This document shows, in pieces, positions 14,967 to 23,125 of a stretch of 51,428 nucleotides of DNA (positions are counted from its first letter, which is position 1; every line of letters starts with the position of its first letter). Below the pieces are notes generated by a model. The model did no database searches and had not been told where the DNA came from. It saw nothing but the letters and a program-made list of their open reading frames with translations. The translations under genes were made by a program, and so were the position numbers. This stretch comes from JAJUJL01 sp041736465 (lineage in GTDB: Bacteria > Chloroflexota > Anaerolineae > Anaerolineales > UBA4823): assembly GCA_041736465.1 (NCBI GenBank), contig JBGSTO010000124.1, positions 1-51,428 of the forward strand, in the 5' to 3' direction.

Positions 14967-16175
14967 CTACTGTTCTGGCGCACCTTGATTGATCCAATCA
15001 ATGACGCGGGACAATTCCTCAGACGTAAGCTGGCCCGGATGCCCGCCGGCCTCCTGTACCTGTATCAGCATACTGTCTGCAGGGTTGCCAGGCACAATGG
15101 CGGGACCTGAATTGCCTCCCACCAACGCCTGGTCAAGGCTAGCCATTGAAAGGCCCCCCACACTGGTGATGCCGTGGCAGGTACCGCAGCGATTGCGAAA
15201 AAGCGCTTCATATTGTCCAAGCCAGGTATTCGCTCCTACACCTTCTCCCGGTTCGGGGGTTGGTAGTTGGGTTGGGGTTGGCCTGGGAGTGGGGGTGAGC
15301 GGAACAAATACGGCTACACTTTCACCGCGATCGATTGTTTGGATAGCTGTCTGTTCGAAGGATACGAAGGAGTAAATGCCAAAGCCCAAAACCAGGGCAA
15401 ATCCCGCGGCGAAGGGCGCAAATACCTGCTGCCGTTTGCGCATTACGGCTGGTTCTGGTAATTTGTGGTGCTCACCGGTTTCGATAGATGCTAACTCTGC
15501 GGGATGTTCGTGCTCCATTTCTTCGCGTGTGAGCTTGCCTGTAAACATGCTCTTGTTAAATTTCTTTATGTGCACGTGGTAGAAATGCCAGATGACGATG
15601 GAGAGAACGGCGAGCAGGGCTTCGCCTCCGTGCGCCGCTTTTGCAGCCGGGATCCATTGCCCAGGCAGGTAGCGAGCAGTGGCGATGGGGTTCCACATCA
15701 TGAACCCGGTAATCGCCATTACCAGTGTTCCCCAGACAACTGCCAGATATTCGACCTTTTCAGCGTAGTTAAATCGCCCGTAATAGCCTTTGTGCTTGCG
15801 CAGTCCAAGGTAATAGCCGATATCCTGAAACAAATGTTTGAAATCATCCAACAAAGGCAGCATTGTCAGCGGGGATCGCAGCACAAGGATGCGGTATGCC
15901 AGAGCAATCACGTGATAAACGCTGACTACCATAAGTGCAATTGCCGCAATGTGGTGAATCTGCCTCGCCATCTCAATGCCGCCGAACAGGCGCAGGATGA
16001 GATCGCTGGCAGGCTGATTTGGATACTTTTGGGGTATTCCGGTTATGCCAAGGATGGTAAACGAAACCAGTAAGATAAAGTGTTCGACGCGCTGAGACAG
16101 ATCAAAGCGCGTATAAGTCTTATCCGGCTGAACGGTCGGGCTTTCTTGCATCGAGGTGGTGTTTGGATCACTCAT
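14967..16175 (-). CDS. Cytochrome b with a C-terminal single-haem cytochrome c domain
   Basis: A 402-residue protein whose ATG at 16175 overlaps the preceding stop by 8 bp (ATGAGTGA). Residues 20-230 form a four-helix cytochrome b of the FDH-gamma/b561 type, with His in RVEHF, IHHIA, VYHVIA and HFYHVH. An extra helix follows at about 265-290, then a Pro-Thr-rich linker (TPTPRPTPTQLPTPEP), and then a class I-like cytochrome c domain with CGTCH and a distal Met candidate in PADSML. The linker resembles a tether that lets the haem domain swing outside. It is a paralogue of the cytochrome b encoded at 17451-18200, which lacks the c domain. Confidence 0.88.
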   Translation of the reverse strand: MSDPNTTSMQESPTVQPDKTYTRFDLSQRVEHFILLVSFTILGITGIPQKYPNQPASDLILRLFGGIEMARQIHHIAAIALMVVSVYHVIALAYRILVLRSPLTMLPLLDDFKHLFQDIGYYLGLRKHKGYYGRFNYAEKVEYLAVVWGTLVMAITGFMMWNPIATARYLPGQWIPAAKAAHGGEALLAVLSIVIWHFYHVHIKKFNKSMFTGKLTREEMEHEHPAELASIETGEHHKLPEPAVMRKRQQVFAPFAAGFALVLGFGIYSFVSFEQTAIQTIDRGESVAVFVPLTPTPRPTPTQLPTPEPGEGVGANTWLGQYEALFRNRCGTCHGITSVGGLSMASLDQALVGGNSGPAIVPGNPADSMLIQVQEAGGHPGQLTSEELSRVIDWINQGAPEQ

Positions 16176-17454
16176 TGCCGGCCTCGTCTGTATTGGCGGT
16201 GTCGTCATGCTCGTGGGACGGCTGGTCAGAAGCACCTGGCTCTTGTTCCTTTCGAGCGGCGATTTTCGGCCTCCTGCCTCGGAAGCGGTTTAATGTAAGC
16301 CGGCCAAAATCCAGCCCAACCAGAAGGACAAAACCACCGAGGAGTGTCGGGATTAAGAACTGATAGAACAAGTTTATGTAGTACACTGCTGGCGTTTTTT
16401 CGGCTGAAGGAATGTAATGCGAGAGCCACGCATCCGGGAAGTTCGCGCTTGCGTCCGGATGGCAGACCTGGCAGCGGGCAAGGATATTTTCCCGTACCTG
16501 CAGTCCTTTCTCGGGATCATCCACGCGCTTGATATTGTGAATACCATGGCAGTCAAAACAAACTGGTTTATTCGTTTCCGCATCGGGATTTTGTTTCTCG
16601 AACAAAACGACCGTCGTACCGTGAAAATCTGCCACATAGGTATTCAGAACCTCGGTTGATAACCCGTATTTGGTCATAATCTGTGGGTCGGTGTGACACC
16701 TGGCGCAGATCTGGGGTGAGCTGAGTCTAAATTGGGCGGTCGTTGGATCATCAATATTATGAACGCCATGGCAGTCGATACAGGTAGGCACATCCTGGTT
16801 GCCTTCTCCGATTAAGGCAGATCCGTGCACGCTTTCCTGATATACCTCATAAATCGCGCTGTGACACTTGGCGCATGTTTGTGCAGCCCACACGCCCGTA
16901 TCCGGTAATCTTTCTTTCGTAACAGGATCATTCAGACGGCGCACCGCATGTGCACTGTGGCAATCGGTGCAGATCGCAGCCTCGCGGATGCCAGTGGCAA
17001 AGGCGGATGAATGCACACTATCTTGTGCCTGTTCATACTGCGTTTGATGGCAGAATTGGCAGGCCTGGTACAGGCGTAAACTGGCATCGCGCAGATCTAC
17101 AGCGACAAACGCCGCGTGGGGGTATTCGCCAACTGTTCTGTGGCATTGGACGCAGGCGTAACCCATTTGACCATGCACTGAATTTGCATGTTCTTCGGCC
17201 GGAATGTATAAATCTAAGATTTCACCGTTTTGAAGTTCGTAAGTTTGACCGGGCTGACCATGACAGCCCAGGCAGTATTCATCATTCAGGGATAATCTTG
17301 GGTCCAGCTCATCAGCTGTCTGTGCAGACGGGAGAGCCGTTGGGGTGGCATCCTGCTGCATCGGGCTGGCCTGTACCGCCACGCTCAAGCCGGCCAATGC
17401 CGATAAGGTGACTGCACAGGCAGTTCCCAGAAATATCCATAATCGTCGCTTCAT
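16168..17454 (-). CDS. Nine-haem cytochrome c with a C-terminal membrane anchor (second copy)
   Basis: A 428-residue protein: signal peptide at the start (MKRRLW to about VQASPM), nine CXXCH motifs (CLGCH, CVQCH, CQFCH, CTDCH, CAKCH, CIDCH, CARCH, CFDCH, CQVCH), one hydrophobic helix near 360-385 (YQFLIPTLLGGFVLLVGLDF) and a basic then acidic cytoplasmic tail. The repeated CxDCHGxHNI pattern marks tandem dihaem units. ATG 17454 overlaps the previous stop (ATGA). It is clearly paralogous to the nine-haem protein at 18197-19291. It should conduct electrons between its cytochrome b partner and an outer donor or acceptor; no catalytic site is recognisable. Confidence 0.88.
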   Translation of the reverse strand: MKRRLWIFLGTACAVTLSALAGLSVAVQASPMQQDATPTALPSAQTADELDPRLSLNDEYCLGCHGQPGQTYELQNGEILDLYIPAEEHANSVHGQMGYACVQCHRTVGEYPHAAFVAVDLRDASLRLYQACQFCHQTQYEQAQDSVHSSAFATGIREAAICTDCHSAHAVRRLNDPVTKERLPDTGVWAAQTCAKCHSAIYEVYQESVHGSALIGEGNQDVPTCIDCHGVHNIDDPTTAQFRLSSPQICARCHTDPQIMTKYGLSTEVLNTYVADFHGTTVVLFEKQNPDAETNKPVCFDCHGIHNIKRVDDPEKGLQVRENILARCQVCHPDASANFPDAWLSHYIPSAEKTPAVYYINLFYQFLIPTLLGGFVLLVGLDFGRLTLNRFRGRRPKIAARKEQEPGASDQPSHEHDDTANTDEAGNE

Positions 17455-18200
17455 AGAGGCCATTCCTGGCTTCCTCCAGTCGTAGGACTTTCAGCAGGTT
17501 CACCGGTAATACGCTCATACTCGAGGGCGTGAAATTCGCGCATATCACGCTCGTTGAGCCAACCAGTAAAAATGCTGATGTTCAGCCTTTCGAGATGAAC
17601 ATGGTAAATATGCCAGATGACAACAAAAATGGCTGCAACGATCGCTTCGGTGCTGTGGGCTAATTTTGCAGCCGGGATGATCCCGCCTGGAAAGGCACTG
17701 GTGAAGGTAAGCGGAAACCAGATAATAAAACCGGATATTACCATGATCCCGATACCAAAAAAGAGAAACCAGTAGGTTACTTTCTGCTCAAAGTTGTACT
17801 TCCGGAACTTAGGTTTCTCTTTGCTTAAAAACAATAGATACTTGAGCATTTGCCCGGCATCCAAGAAATCCTGCCAGTCTGGGAAAATGGCCGCCGCCAG
17901 CCGTCTGCGTGACATTAAGTAGATCGCCCGTAAAAGGTGATAGGCTACTTCCAGCGTCAGTATCACCGCGAAAATGTGATGAACTTGCTGGATGAAGTTC
18001 AAGCGTTCGGGTGTAGACAGCAGCTGCTGGCTCCATTCGGCGGTGCGGTATTTCTGCGGCAGCCCGGTCAGAAAGAGAACCAATGTGCTGAGGATGATGA
18101 TCGTATGTTCCCATCTTTGTCCCAGCGAGAAGCGCGGAAAGATCTTGAGAAAAGCGGCTTGCTTGCTTGCTGTGTCTTTAAATGGTTCGGGGATGCTCAT
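17451..18200 (-). CDS. Cytochrome b subunit (FDH-gamma/b561-like), first copy
   Basis: A 249-residue integral membrane protein starting at ATG 18200 (ATGA overlap with the gene before). Four helices carry the likely haem b ligands: His in RWEHTI, VHHIFA, AYHLLR and the strongly conserved HIYHVH. The order RFSLGQRWEH...GLPQKY is shared with the paralogue at 14967-16175 (RFDLSQRVEH...GIPQKY). The protein would exchange electrons with quinone and hand them to the nine-haem cytochrome encoded next to it. The C-terminal 30 residues are hydrophilic. Confidence 0.88.
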   Translation of the reverse strand: MSIPEPFKDTASKQAAFLKIFPRFSLGQRWEHTIIILSTLVLFLTGLPQKYRTAEWSQQLLSTPERLNFIQQVHHIFAVILTLEVAYHLLRAIYLMSRRRLAAAIFPDWQDFLDAGQMLKYLLFLSKEKPKFRKYNFEQKVTYWFLFFGIGIMVISGFIIWFPLTFTSAFPGGIIPAAKLAHSTEAIVAAIFVVIWHIYHVHLERLNISIFTGWLNERDMREFHALEYERITGEPAESPTTGGSQEWPL

Positions 18201-19291
18201 CGCAAGGCCCTCCGGCCGCGCTCCACAGTAGCGCGAATAATTTGTAGAAGCACGTATATAGCTGAGATCCACAGCACTACGGGAGTAAAGGATGAGTAGA
18301 ACAGGTTCGTGTAGTAGACGAATGGAGTCCTATCCCGGCTGACCTCATTGTGCCCCGTCCAGGCCCCTGTCCAATTGGGACCTGCATCTGGGTGGCACTT
18401 CTGACAAGTGGTCAGTAAATTGCCGGGATTCACCATGGAGGCGGGATTATCTGTGGTCAGGATATTATGCACGCCATGACAGTCAATGCACAGTGCACTC
18501 TCGTGCCAGATGGTAGGCCAGCGCGCTTTATAAACTGAGACATCTACACCGTGCCATGATAATTTGTAGATGTTGTACACGTTGGCGTTTAACCCATATT
18601 TAGACATCAACTGTTCGTCAGCGTGGCAGTTTGCGCACAGCTCTGGCGAAGCAATTAGAAAATCTTGCAGGCGTGGATCATGTATATTGTGCACACCGTG
18701 GCAATCGGTACATACAGGGACGTCCGGATTGTCATCTTGTATGAGAGCACCACCGTGAGTGCTGGTGACGTACTCATCAAATATTTGAGTATGGCACTGC
18801 CCACAGGTTGAAGATACGAGGCTGCGCGGGTGATCTGGCGATTTGATATCATGAGCACCATGACAATCTGTACAGATCGGGGCATTCAAATTTCCCGCCT
18901 CGGCTGCTTGAGCATGCATGCTGTCCAGGGTTTTTTCGTAATTTCCAGAATGACAGCTCTGGCACGCCAGGTAATATGCACGCGATAACTCCCGCCGAGT
19001 CTTATACTCCAGCTCAGGATGTGGATAGGTCTGGATTTCCTGGTGGCAGGCGTTGCACTCGATCTTTTTTTCCTGGTGCACCGATTGCCCAAGCATTTCC
19101 GGAGAAATATAGAGAGACAGCTCTTCACCACTCTCCAGGGTCATACTAAGATCTGGGTTGCCATGGCAAGATAGACAATATTCTTCTGTGCCCTGTGCCA
19201 TGGCTGGCATCGGTGACGCCAGGCCAGCCAGCAGCATGAATGTAAAGCCGGCCAATATCACTACAGAGATGGCAGGTCTATGCATGGCCAT
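18197..19291 (-). CDS. Nine-haem cytochrome c with a C-terminal membrane anchor (first copy)
   Basis: A 364-residue protein from the ATG at 19291, chosen because AAGGAG lies nine bases upstream. It has a signal peptide ending near AMAQG, nine CXXCH motifs (CLSCH, CNACH, CQSCH, CTDCH, CGQCH, CTDCH, CANCH, CIDCH, CQKCH), a C-terminal helix (NLFYSSFTPVVLWISAIYVLL) and a short Arg-rich tail. The start overlaps the end of the 72-codon membrane protein gene by 14 bp. Haem spacing and the CxDCHGxHNI repeats match the paralogue at 16168-17454. The pair with the cytochrome b just downstream forms the first of two modules. Confidence 0.88.
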   Translation of the reverse strand: MAMHRPAISVVILAGFTFMLLAGLASPMPAMAQGTEEYCLSCHGNPDLSMTLESGEELSLYISPEMLGQSVHQEKKIECNACHQEIQTYPHPELEYKTRRELSRAYYLACQSCHSGNYEKTLDSMHAQAAEAGNLNAPICTDCHGAHDIKSPDHPRSLVSSTCGQCHTQIFDEYVTSTHGGALIQDDNPDVPVCTDCHGVHNIHDPRLQDFLIASPELCANCHADEQLMSKYGLNANVYNIYKLSWHGVDVSVYKARWPTIWHESALCIDCHGVHNILTTDNPASMVNPGNLLTTCQKCHPDAGPNWTGAWTGHNEVSRDRTPFVYYTNLFYSSFTPVVLWISAIYVLLQIIRATVERGRRALR

Positions 19292-19496
19292 GCACTTGAT
19301 CTCCTTGGTTGTTACCGGTGGTATTTTTCTCCCCGTTATTATTACCATTCCAATCCTTGGGTGGGGTGACAGAATCCTGTATCAGGCCCCATTTTCGCAG
19401 CAAATAGGTAATACCCAGCATAATGAATAGTGGAATGATGCAGCGGGCTGCAAAAAACAATATTACGATGAAAGGGTTTGCGCCTGACTCTTGCAT
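19278..19496 (-). CDS. Small single-helix membrane protein, first gene of the duplicated cytochrome operon
   Basis: I do not recognise this 72-residue protein. One or two closely spaced hydrophobic stretches cover residues 8-34 (FIVILFFAARCIIPLFIMLG), followed by RKWGLIQD and a polar Asn/Gly-rich tail ending in VHGHA. The start has AGGAG six bases upstream. Its end overlaps the nine-haem gene, so the frame is well supported by context. Small single-helix proteins often stabilise membrane cytochrome assemblies; that role here is a guess. Confidence 0.7.
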   Translation of the reverse strand: MQESGANPFIVILFFAARCIIPLFIMLGITYLLRKWGLIQDSVTPPKDWNGNNNGEKNTTGNNQGDQVHGHA

Positions 19497-19840
19497 GGCA
19501 TTCTCCTAAGGTCTTGATCACCAGCCGGGTTGGATAGCGAGAACCGATCAGAAAAATATCCGCGATCAGGTACCAGACTGCTTAAAGTATAATCTAAATT
19601 CATCGGGATTTAATTTTCTTTGGGATCTGCCATATTCAGGTTGTTGTGGGGGTGATGTGTGCTGGTAGTGTTATTACCCACATCACCCACAAACCTTTTT
19701 ACCCACAGGGACTTCCTGCATTCAACTGTGTCAGAAATCTTTCAACAGGTGATCAAATCGATGTGATTCCGGACACTATACGATTTGAAATACCCCTTCA
19801 GAACAAGTAGCCAGTTGCCAGAAGATCGTGAATTAACCTT
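19497..19840. other. 344-bp intergenic region between two cytochrome operons
   Basis: No gene is visible on either strand. The region should hold the minus-strand promoter of the small-membrane-protein operon; a TATACT element (19586-19591, minus strand) is the best -10 candidate, but no convincing -35 precedes it. It also holds a hairpin (see 19644-19700). Confidence 0.5.
19644..19700. terminator. GT-rich hairpin downstream of the NrfD operon
   Basis: TTGTGGGGGTGATGTG (19644-19659) pairs with CCCACATCACCCACAA (19677-19692) apart from a two-base bulge. Five T residues follow on the + strand (19696-19700), whereas the NrfD operon that would need terminating runs on the minus strand. It could terminate antisense transcripts, or act as a minus-strand 3' end without a T-tail. 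Confidence 0.4.
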
Positions 19841-21061
19841 TCACTCGTGATGGTTGCCGAATAGAGGTAAAAACTTGACCCCCAGGGTCAGCATCAACGC
19901 GGCATAGCCAAAAATACCCACTCCGATCCCAAACTCGATCAGGTTTGGTGTGTAGCTGCCTGGGGCAATGATGTATTGCGTTCCTGGAGAGTAGATCAGG
20001 GGCACGAATAAGCCCGTCACCGTGACGTTCCAACGATTGAAGACAATCCCAATTGCTGCACACACTGCCCCGAATACGAGGTTCCTGGGGTGCTTGTTGT
20101 AGCGCGGCAGCAGAAACATCAACACCGGAATAATCAGTCCGATGAATATTTCGCCGACCCAGAATCCGAAGTTATAAGGCGTCTGCTGGTTGAGCATATT
20201 CATGGCCTCACTCACAGCAGGAGTGCGCCCGTAATAGGTAATTGCAGCAAGGTCCCAGAACTTGATATAGGCATAAACCAGCAGTGCAACACCTGAAAAC
20301 CGGCTGATTGTGCGCAGCAATTCATGCGGAACACGGCGCTTACCCGTAATCCATTCGATGACAAAGGCCACCGCCATCGTCAGAGCTGGCCCAACCGAAA
20401 CTGCGGAGAGGATGAACATGATCGGCATGCTGGGCTTGAACCAGATTGGACGGGATTTCACGATGCCATAAGTGGCACCCAGAGAGGATTGGTGCAGCAG
20501 CGAAACGAAAACGCCTACCAAAGCAAGCACCGGGGCAATTTTGTGCAACGTGGTAGCCACTACCCGCAACCAGGGCCAACGATCAAAGAATGGAGTTTCA
20601 ACCACAACCGGGAAGAACTCAAGGATCATGATCGTCAGGTAAATGGTAATGCACCAGGTGATCTCCCAAAGCACAGAATGCACATTCCAGTATACCCAGG
20701 GGTGCCAGAAGCGATCGGGGCGACCGATGTCCATTACGAGTGTCAGCAGCGCTGAGGAGTATCCGATAAAGCCGACGAATACCGCCAGGCGGACGATCGG
20801 CTTGAAGCTCTGGACGCCTAACAGGTACACTACTGCGGAGAGTGTAAAAGCACCCGCACCCAGGGCGATGGAGGATAGGTCAATCGTAATCCACAATCCC
20901 CAGGGGACTGTGTCGCTCATGTTGGTAGTGGTCAAGCCAGTGCGGAAAACTTCGAATGCTGCCGCTAATCCGATCAACAGGCACAGACCAATAAATCCCA
21001 ACCAGGCTAAAAAGCCCGGGTTGATCCCAGGCAGGCGGCGCGAGAAGGTTGTACTGGTCAT
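19841..21061 (-). CDS. NrfD/PsrC-type quinone-interacting membrane subunit
   Basis: A 406-residue protein with about nine or ten helices. The N-terminal half shows the NrfD landmarks VPWGLWITIDLSSIALGAGAF and DIGRPDRFWHPWVYWNVHSVLWEI. Proteins of this family lack cofactors and bind menaquinone beside an iron-sulfur subunit (PsrC, NrfD, ActC). The gene follows the ferredoxin gene by 2 bp, and with the octahaem cytochrome it makes a three-part membrane complex that resembles Nrf or Qrc without a catalytic subunit. Direction of electron flow is not evident. Confidence 0.92.
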   Translation of the reverse strand: MTSTTFSRRLPGINPGFLAWLGFIGLCLLIGLAAAFEVFRTGLTTTNMSDTVPWGLWITIDLSSIALGAGAFTLSAVVYLLGVQSFKPIVRLAVFVGFIGYSSALLTLVMDIGRPDRFWHPWVYWNVHSVLWEITWCITIYLTIMILEFFPVVVETPFFDRWPWLRVVATTLHKIAPVLALVGVFVSLLHQSSLGATYGIVKSRPIWFKPSMPIMFILSAVSVGPALTMAVAFVIEWITGKRRVPHELLRTISRFSGVALLVYAYIKFWDLAAITYYGRTPAVSEAMNMLNQQTPYNFGFWVGEIFIGLIIPVLMFLLPRYNKHPRNLVFGAVCAAIGIVFNRWNVTVTGLFVPLIYSPGTQYIIAPGSYTPNLIEFGIGVGIFGYAALMLTLGVKFLPLFGNHHE

Positions 21062-21063
21062 CT

Positions 21064-21888
21064 CTATAAGCCTTCCTTTGGAGGAATGTAATAGACGCTC
21101 GGTTCGGTGCCAAGTTCTTCTCGCAGCCGGAGTATCGCATTATTTGCAATCGCCAGGGAGACGGGGCTGTTCGGGTCTTTGAGGTCACCGAATACCCGCG
21201 CTCCGACAGGGCAAGCGACTACACAGGCAGGAGTAGCCTCCGGATCCACACCCGGTACCAATCCTCCTAGCAATCCGGCATCGATGCGGTGCTGACAGAA
21301 AGTGCATTTTTCAATGACACCACGCGGCCGTCGTTCAACCTCGGCTATACCCCAGGTAGGGATAAAGGGGTTCTCATCAGAGCGCTCTTCCCAGTTAAAC
21401 TTACGAGCATCGTACGGGCAGGCAACCTGGCAATAACGGCAGCCGATACATCGATCGTAATCCATCACGACAATGCCATCATCGCGCACATAGGTAGCTT
21501 TGACGGGGCATACTTCTACGCAGGGGGCATCCTGGCAGTGCAGGCAAGGGCGAGTGAAATAGAACGTGTGACCTGCAGTGGTTTTTTCTTCTACCACAAT
21601 ATTCCAGGTCTTATCGGTATTGACATCGTTTACCGCGGTGCAGGCGCGCATGCAGTACTCGCACCCGATGCACTTATCCAGGCTGATCACCATGCCCCAA
21701 TGATGGGCCCCGCTGGCGTGCCCGCCATCTTCTTCGCCTTCGATCTGCGCTTGCTTCAACCGCGAGAAAGGCGATAAGGGGCCGACCGTAAGCGCCTGGG
21801 CAGCAACCACCGAGCCGGCTGCTGTGGCTGCAACGGTCAAGAAATCACGACGGGTAAGGTTTACCTTAACCTTTCTCTTCTTAGCCAT
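21064..21888 (-). CDS. Tat-exported four-cluster ferredoxin subunit (DmsB/HybA/NrfC-like)
   Basis: A 274-residue protein with a twin-arginine signal (LTRRDFLTVAATAAG near residues 11-25). It has four cysteine groups for [4Fe-4S] clusters: CIGCEYCMRAC, CLHCQDAPCVEVCP, CIGCRYCQVACP and the split set CTFC...CVVACP. The Tat signal places it outside the membrane, bridging the octahaem cytochrome and the NrfD protein. The start overlaps the octahaem stop by 8 bp (ATGGCTAA). The combination is typical of complex iron-sulfur molybdoenzyme electron-transfer subunits, but no molybdopterin gene accompanies it. Confidence 0.93.
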   Translation of the reverse strand: MAKKRKVKVNLTRRDFLTVAATAAGSVVAAQALTVGPLSPFSRLKQAQIEGEEDGGHASGAHHWGMVISLDKCIGCEYCMRACTAVNDVNTDKTWNIVVEEKTTAGHTFYFTRPCLHCQDAPCVEVCPVKATYVRDDGIVVMDYDRCIGCRYCQVACPYDARKFNWEERSDENPFIPTWGIAEVERRPRGVIEKCTFCQHRIDAGLLGGLVPGVDPEATPACVVACPVGARVFGDLKDPNSPVSLAIANNAILRLREELGTEPSVYYIPPKEGL

Positions 21889-22870
21889 TCTCTTCCACCT
21901 CCACCACGGTGATGCGCCGGCCTACCACCCATGCGGCAGCGCCGCCCGTGAGTAACCCAACGATGGCGCCTTGCGCCAGGCCAGTATATAGTCGAATGTC
22001 TCCCTGGGCTTTGGCGGTAGTGATTTCCTCTTCCTGCGCGTGAACAAGCTGCTGCAGTTCATCAACACTAGGAGGTGGTGCAGAAGATGCGCCGGTCAGT
22101 TGGACGATCGTATCTCGAGTATGTACGGTATCCTGGTGACAACCAATACAGGCATCAGAACCAACCGAGAAGGTATGCCCGGTGGGAACCAGCCCCCCGA
22201 TGGGATCATCTACGCGTGGTATGGTGTACATATGGCAGTTGCTGCACTCGAGGCCAGAACTGGCGTGGGTACCGTGGGTGAACGAGTCGCCGCGCTCCTT
22301 GTGGCAGTTGCTGCACAGTGCAGTTACCGTGGCGGCTTTCGGCAGCTGTGCATGCGGATCGTGGCAGGATTTGCACTGTACGCCGGCAGCGCTGTGCGGG
22401 CTGGCTTGCCACTCATCGGTCGTATTTTTATGGCAGGTGCTGCACAATTGCGCATCCGGTTCTATCGGCATTTGCTGCATCGGGTGCCCTTCCTGGAACG
22501 CCCCATGACAGGCCTCGCAGCTGACACCCTGTTCGTGATATTCCCCATTGCTGGCATCGAAGCCGGTCGTATGGCAAGGCAGGCATGAGGAAGCCGACCC
22601 TCTTTCAATCCAGTCTTTTTGGAAAATCGGTGAGGAATAGGCATTGGCATGCCGCGTGCTTTGCCACAATGTCACGATCTCTTCGTGGCACTCGGCGCAC
22701 TTTTCTGCGCCAACGTAGCCCGTAGTCTGTGCCAGGGGCGCCTGAATTTCAGCGGCGGCGGCTGGCTGCGAAAGCCCTGCAATTGCGCCGAAGAACAGGC
22801 TGACCCCAAACAGGGCAGCAAAGATCAATTGCGGGTATCTTCGGCGGTGGGGAAGTCGGGAATTCGACAT
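21881..22870 (-). CDS. Octahaem cytochrome c with a C-terminal membrane anchor
   Basis: A 329-residue protein: signal peptide ending near PAAAAEIQ, eight CXXCH motifs (CAECH, CLPCH, CEACH, CSTCH, CKSCH, CSNCH, CSNCH, CIGCH), a coiled-coil-like stretch (VDELQQLVHAQEEEITTAKA, about 268-287) and a C-terminal helix (AQGAIVGLLTGGAAAWVVG). The opening YVGAEKCAECHEEIVTLWQSTRHA is the cytochrome c554-like pattern shared with the lipoprotein at 23126-24388. As first gene of the octahaem-ferredoxin-NrfD operon it should be the outward electron carrier of a quinone-linked complex. Confidence 0.9.
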   Translation of the reverse strand: MSNSRLPHRRRYPQLIFAALFGVSLFFGAIAGLSQPAAAAEIQAPLAQTTGYVGAEKCAECHEEIVTLWQSTRHANAYSSPIFQKDWIERGSASSCLPCHTTGFDASNGEYHEQGVSCEACHGAFQEGHPMQQMPIEPDAQLCSTCHKNTTDEWQASPHSAAGVQCKSCHDPHAQLPKAATVTALCSNCHKERGDSFTHGTHASSGLECSNCHMYTIPRVDDPIGGLVPTGHTFSVGSDACIGCHQDTVHTRDTIVQLTGASSAPPPSVDELQQLVHAQEEEITTAKAQGDIRLYTGLAQGAIVGLLTGGAAAWVVGRRITVVEVEENG

Positions 22871-22954
22871 CTTTTTTCTCCGTTGCTATTGGAATACTCA
22901 ACCCAATTAACGATTGGTGATTCGACCCAATGTATGTAGATTCCTACTATGATC

Positions 22955-22982
22955 ATTCTATGGTATTTTGTTTTCGATGTAA
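22955..22982 (-). promoter_or_regulatory. Candidate promoter of the octahaem-NrfD operon
   Basis: On the minus strand TTACAT (22982-22977) and TAGAAT (22960-22955) are separated by 16 nt, about 85 nt upstream of the start codon. It is the best match between the operon and the terminator of the preceding unit, but only moderate. Confidence 0.3.
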
Positions 22983-23057
22983 GTAAGGAATGTCATGATC
23001 ACACTTAGACAGATGTAATATGTGCATTTCCGAACGAACTATTTCTCCGTTAACTTC

Positions 23058-23087
23058 AAAAAAACCGCCTGCAGATCGCAGGCGGTT
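23058..23087 (-). terminator. Rho-independent terminator of the collagen-stalk cytochrome gene
   Basis: AACCGCCTGC and GCAGGCGGTT (23063-23072 and 23078-23087) form a perfect 10-bp stem with a five-base loop. On the minus strand the stem is followed by six T residues. It lies 38 nt beyond the stop of the gene ending at 23126 and separates that gene from the NrfD operon. Confidence 0.9.
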
Positions 23088-23125
23088 ACAAATCGAATCG
23101 CTCTTCAATTCTTCCTTACAAACTC

